A stretch of DNA of 64,000 nucleotides. It comes from Fibrobacterota bacterium. GTDB lineage: Bacteria > Fibrobacterota > Chitinivibrionia > Chitinivibrionales > FEN-1185. Shown here one piece after another: positions 17,439 through 25,124 of the stretch. Each line of letters opens with the position of its first letter. Position 1 is the stretch's first letter. Under the pieces are notes generated by a model. The model had not been told where the DNA came from. It did not search any database and saw nothing but the letters and a program-made list of their open reading frames with translations. The stretch is from positions 103,815 to 167,814 of the forward strand of contig PLWQ01000020.1 of the NCBI GenBank assembly GCA_003165595.1, in the 5' to 3' direction. A program made the position numbers and the translations under genes.

Positions 17439-18629
17439 CTAAATCTTTTTCCCCAAATACTCAGCCACGTGATAGATGTCTTTGTCACCCCGGCCCGATA
17501 AGTTTATCACCATGATTTTGTTCCTGGCCATTTTCGGCGCGGCCTTTATTGCATAGGCCACCGCGTGCGACGATTCCAGCGCCGGGATGATGCCTTCGCA
17601 TTCGCACAGGAGCTGAAACGCGGCCACCGCTTCCTTGTCGGTTGCATAGGTATACCGTGCACGACCGCTGGTATATAAATGGGAATGCTGCGGCCCAACG
17701 CCCGAATAGTCGAGCCCGGCCGACACCGAATGGGTCGTGGCTATCTGACCGTTTTCGTCCTGAAGCACATAGGACAGCGATCCGTGCAATATGCCGGGAC
17801 GCGACAGCGCCGTCGGCGTGAGACGCGTGGCATGCTTCTTTGTCGCAAGGCCCAACCCGCCGGCCTCGACGCCGGTGAGCCGCACCTTCTTGTCTTTAAG
17901 GAACGCGGAGAATATTCCGATGGCATTTGAACCGCCGCCGACGCATGCCACGATTTCATCCGGCAGCCGGCCTTCCTCGGCGAGAATCTGCCGCCTGGTC
18001 TCAGTGCCGATCACCGATTGGAAATCGCGCACGATGGTGGGGAACGGGTGCGGCCCGAGCGCCGACCCGAACACGTAGTGGGTGTACGGGCACGACATGG
18101 TCCAGTCGCGAAGCGCCTCGTTCACCGCGTCCTTGAGCGTCTTGTTTCCGCTTTCGACCGGATTCACCTTGGCGCCGAGAAGGTTCATGCGGAATACATT
18201 GGGCCGCTGTCGCGCCATGTCAACCGTTCCCATGTAGATGTCGCACGATAGTCCAAGGAGTGCGGCCGAGGTGGCGGTGGCAACGCCGTGCTGGCCCGCG
18301 CCCGTCTCGGCGATCACACGGGTCTTACCCATGTACTTGCCCAGGAGTGTCTGGCCCAGCGAATTGGTGATTTTATGCGCGCCGGTGTGATTGAGGTCTT
18401 CGCGTTTGATATAGATGCGCGCCCCGCCGAGCTTCCCGGTGAGGCGCTTTGCAAAGTAGAGCGCGGTGGGACGCCCGCAATAGGTGTGCAGAAGCGATGC
18501 GAATTCGCGCATGAACGACGAGTCCTTGCGCGCGCGGTGGTACGCCCGTTCTATCTCGGCAAGGGCGGGCATCAGCGTCTCGGGCGCGTACCGGCCGCCG
18601 AACGAGCCAAAATATCCTTTTGAATTCAT
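17439..18629 (-). CDS. trpB: Tryptophan synthase beta subunit
   Basis: 396 aa PLP enzyme that condenses indole with serine. ATG 18629 ([19 protein letters not shown]) is the family start; the open frame running up to 19508 is only the shadow of the lepB-like gene. PLP lysine K86 lies in [10 protein letters not shown], and the phosphate loop [10 protein letters not shown] and the C-terminal SGRGDKD motif are present. Length is normal for the TrpB1 type. It starts 11 bp after the lepB-like stop codon and precedes trpA. No anthranilate-branch genes are in the window, so the pathway is split in this genome. Confidence 0.97.
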   Translation of the reverse strand: MNSKGYFGSFGGRYAPETLMPALAEIERAYHRARKDSSFMREFASLLHTYCGRPTALYFAKRLTGKLGGARIYIKREDLNHTGAHKITNSLGQTLLGKYMGKTRVIAETGAGQHGVATATSAALLGLSCDIYMGTVDMARQRPNVFRMNLLGAKVNPVESGNKTLKDAVNEALRDWTMSCPYTHYVFGSALGPHPFPTIVRDFQSVIGTETRRQILAEEGRLPDEIVACVGGGSNAIGIFSAFLKDKKVRLTGVEAGGLGLATKKHATRLTPTALSRPGILHGSLSYVLQDENGQIATTHSVSAGLDYSGVGPQHSHLYTSGRARYTYATDKEAVAAFQLLCECEGIIPALESSHAVAYAIKAAPKMARNKIMVINLSGRGDKDIYHVAEYLGKKI

Positions 18630-18640
18630 GCTGTAATTAC

Positions 18641-19600
18641 TCACCGGATAATTCTGAACAGCCGGCCCATTCTCAGGCGCGGCCCGCCGGAACCGGGCGG
18701 CGCTACGGACCATAGAACGCCCATCACCCGTCCCTTGACGCACGACGAAAGCACCGGGCCAAAATACCGTGAATCGAACCCTTTTTGCCAATCGTCGGCA
18801 AGCAAAAATATACATGATTTTGAAAAGGTGTACCCGTACATCCTGGTGCCTCCCCGCAGGAGGGAAAACGTGAGCGTGACGTCTTTTCCCTCTTGTGAAT
18901 GTACGAAATAATCCTGCATCCTGTTCCAGAAAAACCAGTCGAATTCGTACTTCGCCGGCACCGAATCGAGCCTGCCCTTGTAAAGCAGGAAGTCTCTGGT
19001 GCGCAGGGTGTCGGCCGGCCGGCCGTCTACATACACCACGGGCCGGATTGAAAAATGCTCGCGCGGGTTTTCCTGCCGGATCAGCGACGCCGCGAAAAAG
19101 AAGTCGCGCAGAGATAGTGAATCCAGCGCAACGCTCGCACCGCGCCGCGGCAGCCGGTAGGGAGGCACGGAATCGCGGGGGGAAAATGCCGGCGGAAGGA
19201 TGTCCGCCGTGTCGGGCAGTGACGAGCGTGCAACGCGGTTCTTGTTGACGACATAACACACGCCGCGGCTGATAACGATGCTGTCGCCCGAAAGGGCGGC
19301 GACGCGCAGGCACGAGGTGCTGCCGGAGAGCGTCGGATTGTCGAACACAACCGGACTGTTGCGCAACGGCAGGACCAATTCGGAAAGCGGCCACGCGTGG
19401 GTGAGCTTGAAAATAACCGCGCGGTCGCCGTCGGCAAGCGTGGGCGCCATCTGGTCGGTACGAACGGATACGGTGTCGAGCACCAGGAGTTTTACGGCAG
19501 CGGCGCACACAAGAACCAGAACCGCAAACTTTACGATGCGGTACGCGATCACTCGTCCGTCGGGTGGCGCGGACGCGGTCTGATCGTTGCCGGGCGCCAC
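18641..19600 (-). CDS. Signal peptidase I homologue lacking the catalytic Ser/Lys pair
   Basis: 319 aa with one N-terminal transmembrane helix (about 20-42) followed by an S26-type domain. The region that should hold the catalytic serine reads [17 protein letters not shown], with Gln50 where family members have Ser (S-M-x-P-T). The second box reads [10 protein letters not shown], with Leu98 where the general-base Lys of 'IKRVVGLPGD' belongs. A later box, FLLADD...DSRYFGPV, is well kept. It begins with GTG 2 nt after lepA, matching the lepA-lepB order of many bacteria. Peptidase activity is therefore doubtful; a scaffold or regulatory role is possible. A second, active signal peptidase must be encoded elsewhere. 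Confidence 0.85.
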   Translation of the reverse strand: MAPGNDQTASAPPDGRVIAYRIVKFAVLVLVCAAAVKLLVLDTVSVRTDQMAPTLADGDRAVIFKLTHAWPLSELVLPLRNSPVVFDNPTLSGSTSCLRVAALSGDSIVISRGVCYVVNKNRVARSSLPDTADILPPAFSPRDSVPPYRLPRRGASVALDSLSLRDFFFAASLIRQENPREHFSIRPVVYVDGRPADTLRTRDFLLYKGRLDSVPAKYEFDWFFWNRMQDYFVHSQEGKDVTLTFSLLRGGTRMYGYTFSKSCIFLLADDWQKGFDSRYFGPVLSSCVKGRVMGVLWSVAPPGSGGPRLRMGRLFRIIR

Positions 19601-19602
19601 CG

Positions 19603-21402
19603 TTACTCCCTCGAAAGGACCGCGAGGAACGCTTCCTGCGGTATCTCCACGTTTCCCACCTGCTTCATGCGCTTCTTGCCTTCCTTCTGCTTCTCCAGGA
19701 GTTTACGCTTGCGAGTGATGTCGCCGCCGTAGCATTTGGACGTCACGTCTTTTCGGTAGGCTTTTACCGTGGTCCTCGCGATGATGCGGCCGCCGATTGC
19801 GGCCTGGATTGCGACCTCGTACTGCTGCCGCGGAATGAGTTCTTTGAGCTTGGACGTTATCATCTGGCCGTAGGAGTACGATTTTTCCTTGTGAATGATG
19901 GTGGAGAACGCGTCCACGGGCGCGCCGTTGATGAGGATGTCGAGCTTGACAAGATCGTTTTCCTGGAACGAGTCGAACTCGTAGTCCATGGAGGCATAGC
20001 CCTTGGAGATGCTCTTGAGCGTGTCGAAAAAATCGATGATGATTTCCGAGAGCGGAATCTTGTAGTTCATGCACACGCGCGTGGGCTCCAGGTATTCCAT
20101 GGTGCCCATCACGCCCCGTTTCTCCTCGCACAGCTTCATGATGGCGCCCACGAACGCGGTGGGGGTGATGATCTGCACTTTGTCGATAGGTTCCGACACG
20201 GATTCCAGGTAGTTGGGGGGCGGGAGCTTTGCCGGGCTCTCGATGTACAGTTCTTCTTTGTTGCGCGTGAGTATCTTGTACCTGACGTTCGGCACGGTGG
20301 TGATGATGTTCACATTGTATTCGCGGAACAGCCGCTCCTGCACCACTTCCATGTGCAAGAGCCCCAGAAAGCCGGCCCGGAAGCCGAAACCGAGAGCCTC
20401 CGAAGTTTCCGGCACGTAGGTAAGCGAGGAGTCGTTGAGTGTGAGTTTTTCCAGAGACGAACGCAGGTTCTCGTAATCGTCCTTGTCGACAGGATAGATT
20501 CCCGAGAACACCATGGGCTTCACGTCCTTGTACCCCGCAACCGGTGAATCTGCGCCGCCCGTCTTGGAGGTAATCGTATCGCCGATCTTGAGTTCGGAAA
20601 CTGCCTTGATATTTGCGATAACGTAACCTACCTGACCGGGGGTAAGTTCGTCTTCGACGGTTCTCCCGAGGCGGAAGTAGCCCACTTCCATGACCTCGTG
20701 CTCACTGCCCGAGATAAAGAATCGCACCATGTCGCGCGCTTTGATTCGTCCGTCAAACACCCGGACGTAGGCGACCGCGCCCCGGAACGCATCGAACTTC
20801 GAGTCGAACACGAGCGCCTTGAGCGGCTTGTCGGCAAAGCCGGCGGGCGGCGGGATCGCCACAACGATGCGTTCGAGAATCGCGTCCGCGCCCAGACCGG
20901 ATTTCGCGCTACAGTGCAGGATGGAGGCCGGCTCCACGCCGAGCAGGTCGCCGACCTGTTTCGCAACGTCGTCCGGATGCGCGGACGGCAGGTCCACTTT
21001 GTTCAGGACCGGGATTATTTCAAGATTGTTCTCAAGCGCAAGGTACGTGTTGGTAAGCGTTTGCGCCTCAATACCCTGGCTTGCGTCGACCACGAGAACG
21101 GCGCCTTCGCATGCCGCAAGCGAACGCGACACTTCGTACGAAAAGTCAACATGGCCGGGCGTATCGATCAGGTTGAAGCAATAGTCCGTGCCGTCCAGAG
21201 CGTGGTAGTTCATGCGCACCGGGTGCGACTTGATGGTTATGCCGCGCTCGCGTTCGAGGTCCATGTCGTCGAGAATCTGATCCTGCATCCTGTCTTTTGC
21301 CACGGTTCCCGTGAGTTCGAGGAAACGGTCGGCGAGCGTGGATTTGCCGTGGTCGATGTGGGCGATGATGCAGAAATTGCGGATGAGCTTGGGATCTTGC
21401 AA
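19603..21402 (-). CDS. lepA: Elongation factor 4 (LepA)
   Basis: 599 aa from TTG 21402, preceded by GGAG; this gives exactly the usual EF4 length, while upstream in-frame sequence is not EF4-like. It is a translational GTPase that acts on the ribosome and can back-translocate tRNAs. Seen: P-loop [10 protein letters not shown] near the N-terminus, switch region [16 protein letters not shown], the NKVD box, and the EF4-specific C-terminal domain ([19 protein letters not shown] ... [24 protein letters not shown]). It is the first gene of the minus-strand run lepA - lepB-like - trpB - trpA. Confidence 0.97.
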   Translation of the reverse strand: MQDPKLIRNFCIIAHIDHGKSTLADRFLELTGTVAKDRMQDQILDDMDLERERGITIKSHPVRMNYHALDGTDYCFNLIDTPGHVDFSYEVSRSLAACEGAVLVVDASQGIEAQTLTNTYLALENNLEIIPVLNKVDLPSAHPDDVAKQVGDLLGVEPASILHCSAKSGLGADAILERIVVAIPPPAGFADKPLKALVFDSKFDAFRGAVAYVRVFDGRIKARDMVRFFISGSEHEVMEVGYFRLGRTVEDELTPGQVGYVIANIKAVSELKIGDTITSKTGGADSPVAGYKDVKPMVFSGIYPVDKDDYENLRSSLEKLTLNDSSLTYVPETSEALGFGFRAGFLGLLHMEVVQERLFREYNVNIITTVPNVRYKILTRNKEELYIESPAKLPPPNYLESVSEPIDKVQIITPTAFVGAIMKLCEEKRGVMGTMEYLEPTRVCMNYKIPLSEIIIDFFDTLKSISKGYASMDYEFDSFQENDLVKLDILINGAPVDAFSTIIHKEKSYSYGQMITSKLKELIPRQQYEVAIQAAIGGRIIARTTVKAYRKDVTSKCYGGDITRKRKLLEKQKEGKKRMKQVGNVEIPQEAFLAVLSRE

Positions 21403-21520
21403 AGACTGGTTCTCCGGACTATTATTATGGGAATAACACGAACAAAAAAGGCGATTTGCCAGATGTTGAAAAATACAACGTGGGAAGGCGATGAATATTG
21501 CATTGGTATAAAGTTTAAGA

Positions 21521-21712
21521 TGTGGGCGCCCCACCGCAAAATCCGGGTAAAGGCTTGGGCGTTTCCCGTCATGGGAGGCGCGCCTCCCATGACGGGTCGG
21601 TCTCCCTGCAGGCTCGGCTGATAGCCTCGGTGCCGCCAGCCCTATGGCCTGCGGCCGGGTCAGGCGGCACTGCTCTCTGGAGCACCTTGCGGTCCACCTA
21701 ACGCTGGGCAGA
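21521..21712 (-). repeat. Family A structured intergenic element with 32-bp perfect palindrome
   Basis: On the minus strand it starts with CAGCGTTAGGTGGACC (21704 downward) and ends with GGGGCGCCCA at 21521. The variable hairpin position near the 3' end is occupied by a perfect palindrome at 21565-21596, far longer than the equivalent stem of other copies. It lies between the lepA leader and the 3' end of the Mur ligase gene, in the same orientation as both. Confidence 0.68.
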
Positions 21713-21789
21713 GGAAGATTGCCACAATTATTGCCTTTTGCGGACTACCGGCAACATCCTCTACTTGCGGGAAGGGGGAGAGGGTGTCC

Positions 21790-21825
21790 GCGCCTTCATC
21801 TACTTTTCAACTTCTAAACTTTTCA
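21790..21825 (-). repeat. AGTTGAA-type short tandem repeat at a stop codon
   Basis: On the minus strand the stop codon of the Mur ligase gene (TGA within GAAAGTTGA) is itself part of a run of GAAAGTTGAAAAGTTTAGAA-like units. The same repeat type occurs just after three other stop codons in the window (41843, 56735, 61277), always in the coding-strand orientation of the gene it follows. Confidence 0.6.
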
Positions 21826-23193
21826 ACTTTCCAACTTCTTCTTAATTTCCTCAACCAGCCTCGGCAGCGACGGATCGCGGGCGCCCATCATAAGCACCGT
21901 GTCCCCGGGCGCGGCGTGCTGCTTGATAAGGGCAACAAGCTCGCCGCGATCGTGCGGCGCAATTACCGTCCTGCCCGCGGTTCGTACGAGGCCCGCGATC
22001 TCGTCGGAGGAAATGTCCTTTTGCGCCGTGCCGCCCGCGTAATAAATGGGAAGGAGAAACAGCACATCTCCTTTTGTCAATTCCCTGGCAAACATGGCGA
22101 CAAATTCGTCCTTGAGGAATCGGGTGGGTCCGAACCCGTGCGGCTGAAACACGGCAAGGACGCGTCCGGAGAACAGATGCGCGGCCGCAAGCGCGGCCCG
22201 TATCTTTTCCGGATTGTGAGCGTAATCGTCGATCACGCGGATGCCGCATGCCAATTGTGCAACCGAGAATCTGCGCTGCACACCCAGATAGCCGGCTGCG
22301 GCGCGGGAAAGGCCCGGTCCGTCGCAGCCCAGCAGGTCGCACACGCACAGCGCCGCGAGCAGGTTCGACAAATTGTGAACGCCCGGCAGGGGAAGGGAAT
22401 AGGTGACGCCCGCGCGCAAGAACGAAACGTCGGGCGCCACGGACAATACCTTGTCGGGAGCGAAATCGCCCGCCATGCCGAAGGACCGGGCCGCACCGAG
22501 CGGAAGGAGCAGCGGGTCGTCGGCGTTTGTCACCGCGACGCTCGATTGCCGGGCGAGCGTAGAAAACAGCGCGAGGGTCTCCGCAACCGGCTTGTGGTCT
22601 TTGGAAACATTGAGGAACACGGTGAGATACGGTTTGTACTTTGCGCAGGTGCCGTCGCTTTCGTCGGCTTCGATGACAAGAATATCGGAGTCTCCCTTGA
22701 ATGCGTTGCCGATGAGCCCTCGTTTTTCAAGGCGCACGAGCCCGGCGCCGGAAATGAGCGACGGCGACTTCCCGCATGCGTCAAGAAACTCCCAGATCAT
22801 GGCGGTCACTGTCGATTTTCCGCTGGTGCCGGCGACCGCGACGGTCGTCTTCGATTCGACCGCGGCGGCCAGCACGTCGGAACGATGAACAATCGGCACG
22901 CCTGCCGAACGCGCGGCCGCAACGTCGGGGTTTGTTTCTTCGATGGCGGTGGAGACCACAAGCGCGTCGGTTCCGCGCCGGACGGCCGAGCCGTCTTGCG
23001 CAAAAAGCAAGCAGCCGAGGGCCGCGAGCTTGTCCCTGGCGTCCCGGACGTCGGGGGAATCGAGAAGGCGGTCGGACCCCGTTACGGCAATGCCGTTCCA
23101 TGCGCAGTACTGGGCTATGGCGCTCATGCCCGAGCCCAGGATGCCCGCAAAATGCAGCCGGGAGCACGCAGTGCCGTTAATCAATAAAGACAA
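21823..23193 (-). CDS. Mur ligase family protein (MurC/Mpl-like)
   Basis: 456 aa, three-domain Mur ligase: N-terminal UDP-binding domain (HFAGILGSGMSAIAQYCA ... VTGSD), central ATPase with P-loop GTSGKSTVTAMI and EADESDGT box, and a C-terminal domain beginning DDYAHNPEKIRAAL. The N-terminal pattern resembles MurC (UDP-MurNAc:L-alanine ligase) more than Mpl, but the P-loop GTSGKST differs from MurC's usual GTHGKTT, so the acceptor amino acid or peptide is uncertain. TTG 23193 follows GGAGGG and overlaps the L,D-transpeptidase stop by 17 nt, implying translational coupling and a shared role in peptidoglycan building or recycling. Confidence 0.85.
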   Translation of the reverse strand: MSLLINGTACSRLHFAGILGSGMSAIAQYCAWNGIAVTGSDRLLDSPDVRDARDKLAALGCLLFAQDGSAVRRGTDALVVSTAIEETNPDVAAARSAGVPIVHRSDVLAAAVESKTTVAVAGTSGKSTVTAMIWEFLDACGKSPSLISGAGLVRLEKRGLIGNAFKGDSDILVIEADESDGTCAKYKPYLTVFLNVSKDHKPVAETLALFSTLARQSSVAVTNADDPLLLPLGAARSFGMAGDFAPDKVLSVAPDVSFLRAGVTYSLPLPGVHNLSNLLAALCVCDLLGCDGPGLSRAAAGYLGVQRRFSVAQLACGIRVIDDYAHNPEKIRAALAAAHLFSGRVLAVFQPHGFGPTRFLKDEFVAMFARELTKGDVLFLLPIYYAGGTAQKDISSDEIAGLVRTAGRTVIAPHDRGELVALIKQHAAPGDTVLMMGARDPSLPRLVEEIKKKLES

Positions 23194-23728
23194 GGGTGCC
23201 CTCCAAAACAGTGTCGAACAATCTCACGATGTCGTCGTTCTTCATGCACACGCACCCGTGCGACGCCGGGGAGCCGATCGCCTGTTCGTTGTTGGTACCG
23301 TGTATGTAGATGTACCGATCGTACGAATCGATGCCCTGCCCGCGATTGATGCCGTTTTCGCATCCCTCGAGGCGCAATATCCGGGTGAGGATCAGGTTCT
23401 CGCCGGGAAGGCCCACCGGCCAATCTTCGCCTGTGTCAATGCGGTCCCGGAACACCCTGCCGACGGGGGCGCCGTCGCCGTATTTCTCCCTGACCCGGTG
23501 CACGCCGGGCGGCGTCTTGAGAGAACCGTCCTCGTTGCCGACGCCGTATTTCGACGTCGAGACGGGATACTCGCAGGTGACGGCGTCGCCGTCGATACAA
23601 AAAAGCCGTTGCAGCGGAATGTCGACAAACAGGAACTTCTGCGGGGATGTTCCGCTTACTTGCCGAAGCCGCTCACGGGCGTCACGCAAACGCAATGGAT
23701 TGATCATGGAGGTACGCTGGGGCGTCAC
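23177..23728 (-). CDS. L,D-transpeptidase (YkuD family)
   Basis: 183 aa YkuD-fold protein that would form 3-3 cross-links or attach proteins to peptidoglycan. The motif is H143-G-T-N ... S156-H157-G-C159-V, with catalytic Cys159. No signal peptide is visible from either possible start (GTG 23728 or ATG 23707, neither with a convincing ribosome binding site), unusual for an enzyme acting in the periplasm. It overlaps the Mur ligase gene downstream. Some family members in this kind of context are annotated as 'L,D-transpeptidase catalytic domain' without known export. Confidence 0.88.
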   Translation of the reverse strand: MTPQRTSMINPLRLRDARERLRQVSGTSPQKFLFVDIPLQRLFCIDGDAVTCEYPVSTSKYGVGNEDGSLKTPPGVHRVREKYGDGAPVGRVFRDRIDTGEDWPVGLPGENLILTRILRLEGCENGINRGQGIDSYDRYIYIHGTNNEQAIGSPASHGCVCMKNDDIVRLFDTVLEGTLVFID

Positions 23729-23824
23729 CGGACGCCGCGGTAACTTGTTCTAGACACGACACTCGTCATAAAATATAATCTATATCTGCGGAGGATCTTA
23801 CTCATCACCAGAAAGGCAACACGC

Positions 23825-24505
23825 ATGAACGGAAAAGCAATGCAGCAACTTCAGCCTCAATCAACCGACGATACCTGGAGGCTCTTTCGCATCATGGCCG
23901 AATTCGTGGAAGGCTTCGAGACATTGTCGAAGATCGGTCCGTGCATCACGATCTTCGGGTCGGCCCGCACGCCCGCGGGCGATCCGTACTACGAGATGGC
24001 ACGCGGCGTGGCTTCGCTTGCCGTCAAGAACGGCTTCGGCGTTATTACGGGGGGCGGCGGCGGCATCATGGAGGGCGCCAACAAGGGTGCCTACGAAGCC
24101 AACGGAAAATCGGTGGGCCTCAATATTCAATTGCCGTTCGAGCAATTACCCAACAAGTTCATAAAGACGCTGCTGTCGTTCCGTCATTTCTTTTGCAGAA
24201 AAGTGATGTTTCTCAAGTATACCTCGGCCGTTGTGGTCCTGCCGGGCGGGTTCGGCACCATGGACGAACTGTTCGAGGCGCTCACTCTCATTCAGACGCA
24301 GAAGAGCGAAACGCTGCCTCTTGTCATGATGGGAAAGGAATACTGGCAGGGTCTCATTGATTGGCTCCACACGAGCATGCTTGCCAAGAACTACATCCTG
24401 CCGGCCGATTTCGAACTCATCCGGCTCACCGACGATCCGCAGGAAACAATCGACATAATCAACGCGTTTACCACCAAGCGAAGCACCCCCGTGAATTTCG
24501 CCTGA
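23825..24505 (+). CDS. LOG family nucleotide-binding protein (TIGR00730)
   Basis: 226 aa Rossmann-like protein. The lysine decarboxylase-like signature is present: CITIFGSART, ITGGGGGIMEGANKGA, and the LPGGFGTMDE motif whose Gly/Thr/Glu residues bind phosphate and act on the ribosyl group. Characterised members are cytokinin riboside 5'-monophosphate phosphoribohydrolases or nucleotide 5'-monophosphate nucleosidases. AAAGG precedes ATG 23825. It is divergent from the L,D-transpeptidase gene and appears to be monocistronic. Confidence 0.9.
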   Translation: MNGKAMQQLQPQSTDDTWRLFRIMAEFVEGFETLSKIGPCITIFGSARTPAGDPYYEMARGVASLAVKNGFGVITGGGGGIMEGANKGAYEANGKSVGLNIQLPFEQLPNKFIKTLLSFRHFFCRKVMFLKYTSAVVVLPGGFGTMDELFEALTLIQTQKSETLPLVMMGKEYWQGLIDWLHTSMLAKNYILPADFELIRLTDDPQETIDIINAFTTKRSTPVNFA

Positions 24506-24537
24506 GCGCGAAAAGTGCGAAAAATAGAAAGTTTTTG

Positions 24538-24566
24538 TTGACAAATTATTTTTTGGAGGTTATTAT
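24538..24566 (+). promoter_or_regulatory. Near-consensus sigma-70 promoter of the small basic peptide gene
   Basis: TTGACA at 24538-24543, exactly 17 bp of AT-rich spacer, and TATTAT at 24561-24566. It is the best promoter in the window. A start near 24573 would give a leader of about 138 nt, containing a GCCGGCC-CGGA-GGCCGGC-like hairpin at about 24650-24668, before the GTG at 24711. A seven-codon ORF (24571-24594) lies inside the leader. Confidence 0.75.
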
Positions 24567-24710
24567 TTATATGGAAGCAGGCAAGGATCAATAGCCTCTT
24601 CCGACAAGTAAATAAAGAAAATGGAGCTTGTTGGTCTGATGTGTCAACAGCCGGCCCGGAGGCCGGCGCAAGTGTCCAGGGTCCCATTCTCATCCAAAAG
24701 GAGGTGCTGC

Positions 24711-24779
24711 GTGGCAGCAAAGAAAAAGGCCAAAGCGAAAGTTGCGAAGAAAAAAGTTGCGAAGAAAAGGAAGAAATAA
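24711..24779 (+). CDS. 22-residue lysine-rich basic peptide
   Basis: A tiny gene: GTG 24711 preceded by AAAAGGAGGTG, an almost perfect ribosome binding site, and TAA at 24777-24779. The peptide consists almost only of Lys, Ala, Val and Arg: MAAKKKAKAKVAKKK followed by VAKKRKK. It resembles the tails of histone H1-like and some small ribosomal proteins and should bind nucleic acid; that is inference. A consensus promoter (24538-24566) and a perfect intrinsic terminator (24810-24846) bracket it, so the unit looks dedicated to this product. The composition, with A-rich codons, differs from the GC-rich surroundings. Confidence 0.7.
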   Translation: MAAKKKAKAKVAKKKVAKKRKK

Positions 24780-24809
24780 GTTTCCTTCTTCTGACCACTT
24801 CTCGTAAGC

Positions 24810-24846
24810 AAAGCGGGTGGGCACAGTGCACACCCGCTTTTGTTTT
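24810..24846 (+). terminator. Intrinsic terminator after the small basic peptide gene
   Basis: Ten-base-pair stem AAAGCGGGTG / CACCCGCTTT with an 11-nt loop, followed by TGTTTT. It lies 30 bp after the stop codon of the 22-aa gene. The remaining sequence up to tex at 25125 shows no further gene. Confidence 0.85.
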
Positions 24847-25124
24847 GTGCGCCGCTCCCTGATCCGTTCCGAAGAAACCGCGAACAGTCGCATCTCCGCT
24901 CATGCGGAGTTGGCGGGCCCGACAACCCGCTCGCAATTCTCCTCACCATTCCAGTTGCCTCTTTGCCTGGCATCGTTTAATTTTATTCGGCGTCGCACAA
25001 GCAGCCCTTGGTGCGAGTGCAGCGGGAATCCGACCCGCACCGCCGCTACCATCGATTGCCGCACCTTTGCGCGCACACCGCTTGAGAGCGAACACTTCAG
25101 GGCACAGTACCTTTTGTAAAGGTC

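Noticed and set aside
17439-19508. A 689-residue open frame as an extended TrpB fusion
   Set aside because: The extra N-terminal 290 residues are the shadow of the lepB-like gene read in another frame; TrpB starts cleanly at 18629 with its family N-terminus.
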